Assembly: GCA_965116465.1 (NCBI GenBank)
Contig: OZ220687.1
Span: 2,108,001 to 2,172,000, forward strand
DNA length: 64,000 bases
Source of the DNA: VXNF01 sp965116465
GTDB lineage: Bacteria; Actinomycetota; Acidimicrobiia; Acidimicrobiales; CATQHL01
Direction: 5' to 3'
In this document: positions 1 to 8,733 of the stretch, one piece after another
How the letters are laid out: each line of letters starts with the position of its first letter
Numbering within the stretch: position 1 is the stretch's first letter
Notes under the pieces: model-generated
What the model was told of the DNA's origin: nothing
What the model saw: only the letters and a program-made list of their open reading frames with translations
Database searches by the model: none
Translations under genes and position numbers: made by a program

Positions 1-59
1 CGCCGTTCGGCTGTGGTTCCAGGCGCAGCGACACGGCACACGGGATCGACCTGATCGGC

Positions 60-2162
60 GTGGACCGCCTCGTCGCCGTCGACAGCGGCGGCACGTTCAC
101 CGACTGCGTCACGCTCGACGCCGCGGGGCGCATCGGATCCGCCAAGGCGCCCTCGACGCCGTCGGACTTCTCCGAGGGTGTCGTGCAGTCGGTGGCGCGC
201 GCCGCCGCCGGCGAGGGCCTCGGTCTCGACGATCTCCTGGCGCGCACCGGCCTGTTCTGCCACGGAACCACGGTCGCCACCAACGCCCTGCTGACGAGAT
301 CGGGCTCGGCGGTCGGCCTCGTCACGACCAGGGGACACGAGGACGCCATCATCGTCGGACGGACGATCCAGAAGGCCGCCGGCGTCGCCGAGTCGGAACT
401 CTCCAACCTGGCGCACCTCGAGAAGGCGGTCCCCATCGTGCCGCGGCCCCTCATCAAGGGAGTGACCGAGCGAATCGACTACAGGGGCTCGGTGGTGGTT
501 CCCCTCGATCTCGACGACGCGGCCAGGGCCGTCGACGAACTCGTCACCGCCGGCGTCGAGGCGATCGCCGTGTGCTTCCTGTGGAGTTTCCTGAACCCCG
601 AACACGAGCGAGTGGTCGCCGATCTCATCAGGTCTGACCATCCCGAACTCTTCGTGACGGTCAGCCACGAGGTGGCGCCGGTCATCAAGGAATACGAGCG
701 CTGTGCCACGACCGTGCTCAACGGCTACCTCAGCAGGACTACGCACACGTACATATCGAGGCTGCAGCAGCGACTGGCCGACGGTGGCCTGGCCAACGAT
801 CCGGTCATCATGCAGTCCATCGGCGGTCTGACCCGGGCCGAGGTCGGCAAGGGACGTGCCGTCACCCTCCTGGGATCCGGACCGACCGGCGGCGTGTTCG
901 GGGCGGCCTCGCTCGGCCGGCTCATCGGCGCCGAGAGCATCGTGACGACGGACGTGGGCGGCACCAGCTTCGATGTCGGCCTCGTTGTGGACGGCGAGCC
1001 GCTCGTCGTGGGCACGCCGGTGTTCGACAAGTACCACACCGTCCTTCCGGTGATCGACGTGGTCTCGATCGGCGCCGGCGGGGGGAGCCTCGCCTGGATC
1101 GAGCCCGGCACCGGATTGGTGAAGGTGGGGCCGCAGAGTGCGGGCGCGGTCCCGGGCCCGGCGTGCTACGGAGCCGGCGGGACGCGCCCGACGGTGACCG
1201 ACGCCAACCTGGTGCTCGGACGTCTCGACCCCGACTACTTCCTCGGAGGCGAGCGCCGGCTGCACCTCGAGGGGGCGAGGGAGGCGATCGAGAGCCACGT
1301 CGCGGCGCCGACCGGGCTCTCCGTCACCGAGGCGGCGATGGCCATCGTGGACATCCTGGACGCCCGCATGGCCGACCTCGTCCGGATGAGCACCATCGGT
1401 CGGGGCTACGACCCCCGCGAGTTCGCGCTCTTCGCCTTCGGCGGTGCCGGGCCTCTCCACGTCGGGGCGTACGCGGCGGACGTCGGCACCCGGCTCACCG
1501 TCGTGCCGACGAACTCGGCGGTGTTCTCGGCCTTCGGGATCGCGGCCTCCGATCCCGTCTCGGTCATCCAGGCCAGTGACCCGATGGTCGCACCCTTCGA
1601 CCCCGAACGGCTGAGCGCGCTCTATGTCGCGCTCGCCGAACGTGCGGTGGCGGAGCTCACGGCGAACGGTGTGGCCCGGGAGAACATCACCACCGGCCGC
1701 GAGGTCGAGATGCGCTACCGCGGCCAGGTGCACGAGGTGCGTGTGCCCGTTCCCGACGGCCCGCTCGGCCCGGAGAGCCTGACGGTGGTGATGGAGGAGT
1801 TCCGGCGCCGCTACAACCGCCGCTACGGCTCGGGCGCGGCCGCCGACGCCGCCATCGAGGCGCGAACCTTCGTGGTGCGCGGCGTGGGACGGCAGGCGAA
1901 GCCCGAGCTGGTTCCCGAGGCCCTCGGGCCCGAGGACCCCGCCGGCGCGCTCGTCTCGGAACGTCAGGTCTATTTCCGGCCCCTCGGAGGTTTCGTCCCC
2001 ACGCCCATCTACCGGCGCGAGCTGCTCCGGCCCGGAAACTCCGTGGGAGGCCATGCCATCATCGAAGCGGTCGACACCACGATGGTGATCCATCCCGGCC
2101 AGCGCGCCGAGGTGGACGCCTGGGGCAACATATTGCTCGACACGACGGGGGGTAGACGATGA
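60..2162 (+). CDS. hyuA: Hydantoinase / oxoprolinase family protein, subunit A
   Basis: A 700-residue ATP-dependent amidohydrolase/carboxylase subunit of the HyuA/AcxA/ApcA family. The N-terminus has the actin-like phosphate motif DSGGTFTD (about residues 8-15), followed by the hydantoinase A N domain (to about 180), the core domain (about 200-490, including DVGGTSFDVG) and the C-terminal domain (about 510-690). The start is GTG at 60. The same frame is open to the window edge, so a longer start outside cannot be excluded; another frame ends with TGA at 52-54 and may be the tail of the upstream gene. Partner B subunits usually sit next to this gene and would lie before base 1. Its TGA overlaps the ATG of the next gene (ATGA). 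The gamma-like protein at 4514 favours an acetone/acetophenone carboxylase-like or N-methylhydantoinase-like complex. The substrate is not predictable. Confidence 0.9.
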   Translation: MDRLVAVDSGGTFTDCVTLDAAGRIGSAKAPSTPSDFSEGVVQSVARAAAGEGLGLDDLLARTGLFCHGTTVATNALLTRSGSAVGLVTTRGHEDAIIVGRTIQKAAGVAESELSNLAHLEKAVPIVPRPLIKGVTERIDYRGSVVVPLDLDDAARAVDELVTAGVEAIAVCFLWSFLNPEHERVVADLIRSDHPELFVTVSHEVAPVIKEYERCATTVLNGYLSRTTHTYISRLQQRLADGGLANDPVIMQSIGGLTRAEVGKGRAVTLLGSGPTGGVFGAASLGRLIGAESIVTTDVGGTSFDVGLVVDGEPLVVGTPVFDKYHTVLPVIDVVSIGAGGGSLAWIEPGTGLVKVGPQSAGAVPGPACYGAGGTRPTVTDANLVLGRLDPDYFLGGERRLHLEGAREAIESHVAAPTGLSVTEAAMAIVDILDARMADLVRMSTIGRGYDPREFALFAFGGAGPLHVGAYAADVGTRLTVVPTNSAVFSAFGIAASDPVSVIQASDPMVAPFDPERLSALYVALAERAVAELTANGVARENITTGREVEMRYRGQVHEVRVPVPDGPLGPESLTVVMEEFRRRYNRRYGSGAAADAAIEARTFVVRGVGRQAKPELVPEALGPEDPAGALVSERQVYFRPLGGFVPTPIYRRELLRPGNSVGGHAIIEAVDTTMVIHPGQRAEVDAWGNILLDTTGGRR

Positions 2163-3469
2163 CCGCGGCGCCCAGCAGGCCCACGCCCGACCACTACGAG
2201 GCGGCACTGGCCGCCATCGACACCGACGAGCTCGTCGACCTGTCGCTCGAGCTGGCGCAGATCGACAGCCCGCCCGGACAGGAGCAGCCCGTCTCGGACC
2301 GCGTCCTCGAATGGCTCACCGACAACGGGTTCGAGGCGTCGCAGGTGGGCATGTTCGCCGATCGCACCAACGTCGTGGGCCGCCTTCGGGGCTCCGGCGG
2401 GGGCAACACGGTGATCTTCAACGCCCACATGGACGTGGCCTGGGGTCCCGAGGAGCGGCGCTGGATGCACGACCCCGACAACCCCATCTACTACTCCGCC
2501 TGGCGGGAGGGCGACACGCTGGTGGGCAACGGCCTCATCAACGACAAGGGGCCGCTGGCCTGCACGCTGATCGCGGCCAAGGCGGTCAAGGACTCGGGCG
2601 CGCCGCTGGCTGGCGACCTCATCGTCACGGGGGTCGCCGGCGAGATCGGCCAGGAGCCCGTCGACGAGTTCACCTCCCCCGGCTACCTCTCCAAGGAGGT
2701 CGGTGCCCGTTACCTCATCACCCACGGCATCATCGGCGACTACGCCGTGGTGGCGGAGGCCACGAGCTTCGGCCTCACCTGGGTCGAGGCCGGCAAGGCC
2801 TTCTTCAAGGTCACCGTCCTGGGCGGCAGCTCCCGCTACACGCCCTACGTCACCCACCCCGGCAGCCTCGCCGAGCACGGCAACGCCCTGGTGCGCGTCG
2901 CACCGGTGATCGAGGCCATCACGGAATGGGGACGGCGCTACGAGGTGGAGCACGAATACCGCTTCGACGGCGGCCGTTGCGTGCCGAAGGTGAACATCGG
3001 CGCCATTCGCGGTGGGCAGCCGTTCCTCACGATCGTGAGCGCCGAGCGCTGCTACCTCTATCTCGACGTGCGCCTCACCCCGGCGCAGACGGCCATGGAC
3101 GTCCAGGCCGAGCTGCAGGACGTGCTGGGCGCCCTCGACGTGCCCACCGAACTGGAGTGCACGCTCTACCGGCGCGGCTACGAGGCGGTCGACGTCGGCG
3201 AGCTGCTGGACGCCACCGCCATCGCCCACCGGGCCGAGTTCGGCACCGAGCCGGGCGAGGTGGAGCCGCAGCTCTCCAGCATGTGGCGCGACACGAACCC
3301 GTTCATCGAGATGGGCATCCCGGCGATCACCTACGGGCCGACGGGGAGTGTCGGCGGGGGTCGCTACTCGGCCGAGATCGCCGACTTCGTCGCCGTCACG
3401 AGGATCTACGCCCGCCTGGCGCTGGACCTCTGCAACCGCCCGCGCACCAGGCGCGGCATACCGGCATGA
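2159..3469 (+). CDS. M20 family metallohydrolase (ArgE/DapE/carboxypeptidase-like)
   Basis: A 436-residue zinc aminoacylase/peptidase-type enzyme that probably hydrolyses an amide such as an N-carbamoyl or N-acyl product made by the neighbouring hydantoinase. Visible motifs are AHMDVAWGP with metal ligand His90 and Asp92, NDKGPLAC with the bridging Asp129, and VAGEIGQEP with the catalytic-Glu region at Glu162. The second Glu of the usual EE pair is Ile, a common family variation. The fourth and fifth ligands are less clear. Length fits the family. It overlaps hyuA by 4 bases and its own TGA overlaps the next ATG, so the three genes are translationally coupled. The molecular class is firm; the substrate is inference. 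Confidence 0.88.
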   Translation: MTAAPSRPTPDHYEAALAAIDTDELVDLSLELAQIDSPPGQEQPVSDRVLEWLTDNGFEASQVGMFADRTNVVGRLRGSGGGNTVIFNAHMDVAWGPEERRWMHDPDNPIYYSAWREGDTLVGNGLINDKGPLACTLIAAKAVKDSGAPLAGDLIVTGVAGEIGQEPVDEFTSPGYLSKEVGARYLITHGIIGDYAVVAEATSFGLTWVEAGKAFFKVTVLGGSSRYTPYVTHPGSLAEHGNALVRVAPVIEAITEWGRRYEVEHEYRFDGGRCVPKVNIGAIRGGQPFLTIVSAERCYLYLDVRLTPAQTAMDVQAELQDVLGALDVPTELECTLYRRGYEAVDVGELLDATAIAHRAEFGTEPGEVEPQLSSMWRDTNPFIEMGIPAITYGPTGSVGGGRYSAEIADFVAVTRIYARLALDLCNRPRTRRGIPA

Positions 3470-4449
3470 GGATCACCCACCTGCGCGGCGTCGAGCTGAC
3501 CGACGCGGCGCCCGGGCGGATCGCCGGGTTCTACGAGGAGGTCTGGGGGCTCGAGCGGCTGGACGTGGCGGGCCCGTCGGCGTACCTCCGCGGCACCGGG
3601 CCGGAGCATCACATCCTGGCGATCCACCCGGGCAGCCAGACCACGGTGCGCGGCTACCGGCTGGGTCTGGCCGACCGTGCCGCGGTGGACGAGGCGGCGG
3701 ATGAGCTGCGATCCCGCCCCGCCACCCGCATCGTCGCCGGCCCGAGCCCGCTCGGCAGCCCGGGCGGCGGCTACGGGTTGCGGATCACCGACCCGGACGG
3801 CAGGGAGATCGAATTGTCGGCCGAGGTGGCGCCCGCGGCCGCGCCGCCGCCAACGTCGGCCGCGCCGTCGGCGGGCATGGCGCGGGCCGGTGGTGTGTCG
3901 GATGCAGGGTCCGTTGCAGCATCCGGCGGCCCGCCGATCCGACCCTCGAAGGTGAGCCACGTGGTGCTGAACTCGCCCAACGCCGACGCCTACGTGCAGC
4001 TCCTCATCGAGGTGCTCGGCTTCCGGGTGGCCGACGAGACCGAGCACATGGTCTTCTGCAAGTGCAACCTGGACCACCACAGCGTGGCGATCGCCCGCGC
4101 CCCGCATGCCTCCCTGAACCACGTGGCCTTCGAGGTCCCGACGGTCGAGGACGTCCTGGCCGGCATCGAGCACATGGCTGCCCACGGCTTCGAGACTCTC
4201 TGGGGTCCGGGCCGGCATCCCCAGGGGATGAACGCCTTCGGCTACTTCCTGGCCCCCAACGGTCAGGTCGTCGAGTACACCGCCGAGGTGGAGCAGATCC
4301 CCGACGAGGACCTCGCCCCGCGATTCTGGGTGCCGGCCGACTACGAGGTGTACGACGACTGGGCCGACATCTCCTCGCTGCGCCCCACGCCCGAGACCCG
4401 GACATTGATGCGGGGCGTGCCCGAGCCGGCCCCGCACGGAGGGTCGTAG
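3466..4449 (+). CDS. Two-domain VOC (glyoxalase / extradiol dioxygenase-like) protein
   Basis: A 327-residue protein with two vicinal-oxygen-chelate domains (about 1-120 and 160-290) joined by a Pro/Ala-rich linker. The second domain carries a plausible 2-His-1-Glu iron triad: His165 in VSHVVLN, His219 in LNHVAFEV and Glu270 in VVEYTAE. The first domain lacks an obvious triad, as in the structural domain of type I extradiol dioxygenases such as BphC. The start at 3466 is chosen because it overlaps the M20 stop (ATGA); the reading frame is open further upstream only as a shadow of the M20 gene. Likely role: ring cleavage or isomerisation in the same catabolic pathway as the HpaB-like and aldolase genes downstream. 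Confidence 0.85.
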   Translation: MRITHLRGVELTDAAPGRIAGFYEEVWGLERLDVAGPSAYLRGTGPEHHILAIHPGSQTTVRGYRLGLADRAAVDEAADELRSRPATRIVAGPSPLGSPGGGYGLRITDPDGREIELSAEVAPAAAPPPTSAAPSAGMARAGGVSDAGSVAASGGPPIRPSKVSHVVLNSPNADAYVQLLIEVLGFRVADETEHMVFCKCNLDHHSVAIARAPHASLNHVAFEVPTVEDVLAGIEHMAAHGFETLWGPGRHPQGMNAFGYFLAPNGQVVEYTAEVEQIPDEDLAPRFWVPADYEVYDDWADISSLRPTPETRTLMRGVPEPAPHGGS

Positions 4450-4451
4450 CG

Positions 4452-4517
4452 ATGCTGCGCGCGGCTCGCCGTTGCCCCCGCCATCCGGTGTTCCTCCGTG
4501 GAGGGTCGTCGCGATGA
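4452..4517 (+). CDS. Possible 21-codon small ORF coupling the VOC gene to the next gene
   Basis: An ATG two bases after the VOC stop opens a 21-codon frame that ends in a TGA overlapping the ATG at 4514 (ATGA). Both ATGs are preceded by nearly the same string, GGAGGGTCGT followed by AGCG or CGCG, so the ribosome-binding region looks duplicated. The peptide is Arg-rich and unlike any family I know. It may simply bridge ribosomes from the VOC gene to the gamma-like gene. Low certainty. Confidence 0.3.
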   Translation: MLRAARRCPRHPVFLRGGSSR

Positions 4518-4810
4518 CGAGGCTGAACGAGCAGATCGAGATAGTGGGCAGCGGCGCGGGCGCGGTCGCCGTCTGCCGCTGCGGGCACGAGATCGGCCCC
4601 GCCGCCGACAACTACAAGCTGCACCTGTTGATGCGCGAGGGCCCGGTGCAGAACGCCGGCCCGTGGGTCGACCCCAACCGCATCGGCGGTGACCGTTTCG
4701 TGTGCCGGGAGTTCTTCTGCCCCGGATGCGTCACCCTGCTGGACGTGGAGATCGCCCAGCGCCACGAGCCGATCCTGTGGGACGTGCGCCTGGATCTCGG
4801 CGAAGAGTGA
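4514..4810 (+). CDS. Acetone carboxylase gamma subunit-like zinc protein
   Basis: A 98-residue protein with an N-terminal CRCGH motif (about residues 22-26), a conserved NYKLH segment and a C-terminal FFCPGC motif. This matches my memory of the small gamma subunits of acetone and acetophenone carboxylases, which bind one metal ion through such cysteines. ATG 4514 follows GGAGGGTCGTCGCG, a strong ribosome site. Together with hyuA it suggests an ATP-dependent carboxylase/hydantoinase complex, with the B subunit expected just upstream of the window. The family call is from motifs only. Confidence 0.7.
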   Translation: MTRLNEQIEIVGSGAGAVAVCRCGHEIGPAADNYKLHLLMREGPVQNAGPWVDPNRIGGDRFVCREFFCPGCVTLLDVEIAQRHEPILWDVRLDLGEE

Positions 4811-4830
4811 TGCCGCCCCCGCTCCTTCCG

Positions 4831-4959
4831 ACTCATCATCCCGGCACCTCACTGCGTCATCCCGGCGCAGGCCGGCTCGCTGCTCGTGCACCGTCCCGAT
4901 TGCCGTCCTACCGTCATCCGGGCGCCTCACTTCGTCATTCCGGCGGAGGCCGGAATCCA
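4831..4959. repeat. REP-like palindrome cluster, copy A
   Basis: One complete unit lies at 4933-4959: CGTCATTCCGGCGGAGG followed by CCGGAATCCA. It contains the perfect stem ATTCCGGC/GCCGGAAT around GGAG. Three partial or mutated units precede it at about 4832-4846, 4855-4876 and 4911-4924. They fill the gap between the gamma-like gene and the DapA-family gene. Confidence 0.75.
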
Positions 4960-5003
4960 GCGCCCAGCGGCACGATCGGCGTCGGCGCGGGGGTCTCGCA
5001 CCG

Positions 5004-6005
5004 ATGCTGACCACGGGCGACATCAGCGGCGTCTACGTCCTGCCGCCGACTCCGTGCCTGCCCGACGCCGGGGGTTGGGACGCGGTCGACTCGGTCGATC
5101 CGGACGAGACGGCCCGGATGACCGACTGGCTCATCAAGCCGGGAGTCACCGGCCTGGGGCTGTTCGGCACGACCGGCGAGGGCCACTCCCTGCTCTGGGA
5201 AGAGAAGCTGCGCTGCGCCGAGACCGCGGTCGAGGCCGCCGCCGGCCGTGTGCAGATCTTCGGCGGCGTCACGGCCCTGGGGACCCGGGAGGTGATCCGC
5301 CAGATGCGGGGGCTGCGCGACGTCGGCGTCCAGGGCGCCCTGGTCGGGCTCCCGCTGTGGCAGACACCGACCGTCGAGAACGCCGTCGGGTTCTTCGCCG
5401 ATCTCTCCGCGGCGGTGCCGGACATGGCGGTGATGGTCTACTCCAACTCCTGGTACTTCAAGTTCGACTTCCCGTTGAAGTTCTGGCGTGGGCTCGCGGA
5501 GAGTGCGCCGACGGTCGTCGCCGCCAAGGTGACACACGGGTTCCGGAACTACCGGCAAGAAGTGGCCGCAGTAGGGGATCGGATCAACATGATCCCCGGC
5601 GACCCGGGGATCTTCATCGCCTGGGGCCTCGTGGGAAGCGCCATCGATGCGGTCTGGTCCACGCAGGCCGCTCTGGGGCCCGAACCGGTCGTCGCCCTGC
5701 TGGCGGCCATCCGGTCCGGTGACCGGGAGCTGGTGGAGGAGATCATCGCCGACTTCCGGGCGGTGCCGTCGTACTTCCCGCCGGGCGCGATGGCCAACCG
5801 CGATCACACCGACGACTTCGCCCGCTACAACACGCAGGTGGCAAAGTGGCGCCTGAACGCCTCGGGCCTGATCGCCGCCGGCCCCGTGCGGCCGCCGTAC
5901 ACCGACCTGCCCGAGTCCTGGAAGCGCCAGGTGGAGTTGGAGGTAGCGGGCTTCGCCGCGCTGCGGGCCAAGTACGCCACCCAGCCGGCCGTATCGGGGC
6001 CGTGA
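5004..6005 (+). CDS. DapA/NanA family aldolase-lyase
   Basis: A 333-residue class I aldolase of the dihydrodipicolinate synthase/N-acetylneuraminate lyase superfamily. It shows the carboxylate-binding GTTGE loop (residues 55-59), the catalytic Tyr146 in VMVYSN and the Schiff-base Lys175 in AAKVTHG. The start at 5004 is the first ATG after the repeat cluster; the frame extends upstream without homology. Context (VOC dioxygenase-like, HpaB-like and TauD-like enzymes) suggests a retro-aldol or hydratase-aldolase step on a ring-cleavage product, as in trans-o-hydroxybenzylidenepyruvate aldolases, rather than lysine synthesis. Class is certain; substrate is inferred. Confidence 0.87.
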   Translation: MLTTGDISGVYVLPPTPCLPDAGGWDAVDSVDPDETARMTDWLIKPGVTGLGLFGTTGEGHSLLWEEKLRCAETAVEAAAGRVQIFGGVTALGTREVIRQMRGLRDVGVQGALVGLPLWQTPTVENAVGFFADLSAAVPDMAVMVYSNSWYFKFDFPLKFWRGLAESAPTVVAAKVTHGFRNYRQEVAAVGDRINMIPGDPGIFIAWGLVGSAIDAVWSTQAALGPEPVVALLAAIRSGDRELVEEIIADFRAVPSYFPPGAMANRDHTDDFARYNTQVAKWRLNASGLIAAGPVRPPYTDLPESWKRQVELEVAGFAALRAKYATQPAVSGP

Positions 6006-6048
6006 GGACCCGCCGGGTATTCTCAGCAATGTCCGGTCTCCTGCCGTC

Positions 6049-6080
6049 CGTCATTCCGGCGAAGGCCGGAATCCACTTCT
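6049..6080. repeat. REP-like palindrome, copy B
   Basis: A single complete unit starting CGTCATTCCGGCGAAGG and continuing CCGGAATCCACTTCT, located between the aldolase and HpaB-like genes. The stem is ATTCCGGC/GCCGGAAT with loop GAAG. It shares the extension CCACTTCTG with copy C at 8616. Confidence 0.8.
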
Positions 6081-6121
6081 GGCCGGTCGGAGCGCGGGGC
6101 TGAGAGAGGAGCGGGGATCAC

Positions 6122-7552
6122 ATGGGGATCCGGACCGGGAAGGAGTACCTGAGCGGCGTCAGGGACGGCCGGAGCGTCTGGCTGGACGGCGAGTTGGTGG
6201 ACGACGTCACGACGCATCCCGCCCTCGCAGGCTGCGCGCAGACGCTGGCCGACGTCTACGACCTGCAGCACGACCCCGCCTTCGGAGACCTGCTGACCAT
6301 GCAGTCGCCGTCCACCGGCGACCGGGTCAGCCTCAGCTACATCCTCCCGCAGTCGCTGGAAGACCTGCACCGCCGCCGCCGCATGATCGAGTTCCTGGCT
6401 CGCCGCTCCGGCGGCACCCTGGGACGCCTGCCCGAGTACATGGCGGCGATCATCGTCGGCCTCTACGACGTGCGGGCCACCCTCGCCGAGGTCGAGCCCG
6501 GCTACGCCGACAACATCGCCGCGTACATGGAGTTCTGCCGCGAGAACGACGTGGCGCTGACCCACAGCTTCGCGGATGCCCCCAAGGACATGCGCATCCC
6601 GCGGGAGCGCTTCGAGAACCTGCGCCTCACCGAGCATCGCAGCGACGGGATCGTCGTGCACGGCGTCAAATCGGTGGCCACGCTTGCCCCGTTCGCGGAT
6701 GAGTACGTGGCGCTGGCGCCCAACCGTCCGGGGCTGGCCGACGACGAGATCGTCTACTTCGCGGTGCCGATGGACACACCCGGCCTGCGGGTCTTCTGCC
6801 GCCCCTCGCTGGTACCGCCGGCCGTCCCGGACCGCCGGCTGGCCGCCGCCTTCGACGAGATGGACTGCTGGGTGGTCTTCGACAACGTCTTCGTGCCCGC
6901 CGAGCGGGTCTTCTACCGCCAGGCCACGCACGTGCATCTGGGTCTGCTGGGCCAGATCCTGCCGTGGGCCTTCTACCACATCCTCATCAGGATGACCTGC
7001 AAGGCCGAGGTGCTGGCCGGTATCTGCGCCCAGGTCACCGAGTACCTCGGCAAGGACAACCAGCAGCACCTGCAACTCCAGCTCTGCGAGATGTACGGCT
7101 ACGTCGAGACGCTGCGGGCGTTCCTCACCGCCGCCGAGGATCAGCACCTGCGCACTCCCGACGGCAACGTGATCCCGAATCCCACCCAGGTCACGCTGGG
7201 GCGGATCCACGCGGTCGAGCACCATCCCCGCATCCTGCAGATCGTCCGCGAGATGTGCGGGTCCGGCATCCTCATGGCCCCCGGCGCCGCCGACCTGGCC
7301 AACGCCGAGGTGACCGGCGACGTCATGCGCTACCTGGTGGGGCCCGACGAGAACGCCTTGGACCGCTTCCGGCTGCTGAAGCTGGCCTGGGAGTACGGCT
7401 GCGACTCGTTCGGGTCGCGCCAGCTGCTGTTCGAGATGCACAACGCCGGCTCGCACCTGACGACCCGCCAGCGCCTCGGCATGTCCTACGACGCCGACCC
7501 CCTGAAGGCGCTCGCCAGGCAGCTGGCCGGCATCGACGACACGAACGGTTGA
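6122..7552 (+). CDS. HpaB-type FADH2-dependent monooxygenase / 4-hydroxybutyryl-CoA dehydratase family
   Basis: A 476-residue member of the 4-hydroxyphenylacetate 3-hydroxylase large-component family, with an acyl-CoA-dehydrogenase-like fold: N-terminal HpaB_N domain (about 5-270) beginning RTGKEYLSGVRDGR, and C-terminal helical domain (about 280-470). Such enzymes use reduced FAD from a separate reductase to hydroxylate phenols; dehydratase relatives carry a 4Fe-4S cluster. The extra Cys/His set of the dehydratase is not evident, so monooxygenase is preferred. ATG 6122 follows GAGAGGAGCGGGGATCAC. No HpaC-type reductase is in the window. The next gene starts 17 bases downstream. Confidence 0.85.
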   Translation: MGIRTGKEYLSGVRDGRSVWLDGELVDDVTTHPALAGCAQTLADVYDLQHDPAFGDLLTMQSPSTGDRVSLSYILPQSLEDLHRRRRMIEFLARRSGGTLGRLPEYMAAIIVGLYDVRATLAEVEPGYADNIAAYMEFCRENDVALTHSFADAPKDMRIPRERFENLRLTEHRSDGIVVHGVKSVATLAPFADEYVALAPNRPGLADDEIVYFAVPMDTPGLRVFCRPSLVPPAVPDRRLAAAFDEMDCWVVFDNVFVPAERVFYRQATHVHLGLLGQILPWAFYHILIRMTCKAEVLAGICAQVTEYLGKDNQQHLQLQLCEMYGYVETLRAFLTAAEDQHLRTPDGNVIPNPTQVTLGRIHAVEHHPRILQIVREMCGSGILMAPGAADLANAEVTGDVMRYLVGPDENALDRFRLLKLAWEYGCDSFGSRQLLFEMHNAGSHLTTRQRLGMSYDADPLKALARQLAGIDDTNG

Positions 7553-7569
7553 GAGAAGGGAGCGTGCCC

Positions 7570-8577
7570 ATGAGGACAATCGCCGAGATCGGCGGCCCGA
7601 CGTCCTGGCTGGGCCCCGACCTGCAGGACAGCGACGAGTGGATCATCGAGTTGACCGGGTCGCACCGGCAGGAGCTGCTCGACGCATTGCAGGGAGTCGA
7701 GGACGCCGGGCTCGACTTCCTGGAGACGACCCGGGAGAGCTTCCCCCTGCCCACCGTCGGCCCGCTGCTGGCGTCGATGCTGGGCGACCTGCTGGAGGGC
7801 CGCGGCTTCGTGTTGCTGCGCGGCGTGCCCATCGAGGGGCTCAGCGAGCGCCAGATCGAGCTCATGTACTGGGGGATGGGCCTGTACATCGGCATCTGCC
7901 TCCCGCAGGGCGCCGAGGGCACCGACCTCTTCGCCCACGTCCGCGACGAGGGCGTGGACCGCCACGCCAACTACGGGGGCGGCCTGCTGAACCGCCACTC
8001 GGGAGCGTTGCCGTTCCACACCGACACCAGCGACATCGTGGGGCTGCTGTGCATCCGCCCGGCGATGCGCGGCGGCACCAGCACCATCGTCAGCGCCGTG
8101 GCCGTGCACGACGAGATCGTCCGGCGGCGCCCCGACCTGGCGGCGGTGATGTACCAGCCGTGGTGGTTCGACCGCAAGCGCGGCGACGGCCCCGACAGCT
8201 TCGCCCAGTGCCCCATGTACGCCGTCAACGATTCGGGGAAGCTCTTCGCCTTCTACGGGCCCGACCTGTACAAGACGGCCCAGCGGGGCGAGCACGTCCC
8301 CGACCTGTCCGAGGAGCAGTGGGAGGCGATGGCGCTGATCGACGAGATCAACGGGAGCCCGGACTACCAGTTGCACATGGACTTCCAGCCCGGCGAGATC
8401 CAGTTCATCAACAACTACCTGGTGATGCACTCCCGGACCGCCTACGAGGACTATCCCGACCCGGACCGGCGTCGCGACCTCATCCGTCTGTGGCTCACCC
8501 TGGACCAGGACCTCGACATCCCTGAGGAGTTCAACGAGCGCGGCCTCAAGACCCGCTCCAGCGCCTTCGCCACCTAG
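7570..8577 (+). CDS. TauD/TfdA-like Fe(II)/2-oxoglutarate-dependent dioxygenase
   Basis: A 335-residue non-haem iron oxygenase. The facial triad is visible as His150 and Asp152 (FHTDTSD) plus the distal His287 (VMHSRTAY), with the 2-oxoglutarate-binding Arg306 in IRLWL. The N-terminal part (LEGRGFVLLRGVPIEG) matches the usual TauD entry strand. The start ATG follows GAGAGAAGGGAGCG; an in-frame GTG lies two codons earlier. It is the last gene of the catabolic operon and probably hydroxylates or decarboxylates the substrate or an intermediate. Confidence 0.88.
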   Translation: MRTIAEIGGPTSWLGPDLQDSDEWIIELTGSHRQELLDALQGVEDAGLDFLETTRESFPLPTVGPLLASMLGDLLEGRGFVLLRGVPIEGLSERQIELMYWGMGLYIGICLPQGAEGTDLFAHVRDEGVDRHANYGGGLLNRHSGALPFHTDTSDIVGLLCIRPAMRGGTSTIVSAVAVHDEIVRRRPDLAAVMYQPWWFDRKRGDGPDSFAQCPMYAVNDSGKLFAFYGPDLYKTAQRGEHVPDLSEEQWEAMALIDEINGSPDYQLHMDFQPGEIQFINNYLVMHSRTAYEDYPDPDRRRDLIRLWLTLDQDLDIPEEFNERGLKTRSSAFAT

Positions 8578-8595
8578 CCGCTCCGGACACCCAGC

Positions 8596-8648
8596 CGTCA
8601 TCCCGGCAACCGAGTCGTCATCCCGGCGAAGGCCGGGATCCACTTCTG
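8596..8648. repeat. REP-like palindrome, copy C
   Basis: A partial unit CGTCATCCCGGCA at 8596-8608 is followed by a complete one at 8616-8648. Here both stem arms changed together to ATCCCGGC/GCCGGGAT, so base pairing is kept. It lies between the dioxygenase and the AIM24-family gene. Confidence 0.8.
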
Positions 8649-8733
8649 TAGCCGACCGGTTGTCGCTGGCCGCGACGCTCCGGCAGGCGGCGAATGACGT
8701 CACAATCAGCGACCGTTGTGCAATGCTGCGGCC

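Noticed and set aside
2009..3229. A 406-codon minus-strand frame opposite the M20 gene
   Set aside because: Antisense shadow of a gene with intact metal-binding motifs; composition is Gly/Val/Asp/His-rich and without domains.
5004..6005. Calling the DapA-family protein 4-hydroxy-tetrahydrodipicolinate synthase
   Set aside because: The catabolic operon context and absence of lysine genes argue against a biosynthetic role; motifs alone do not decide.
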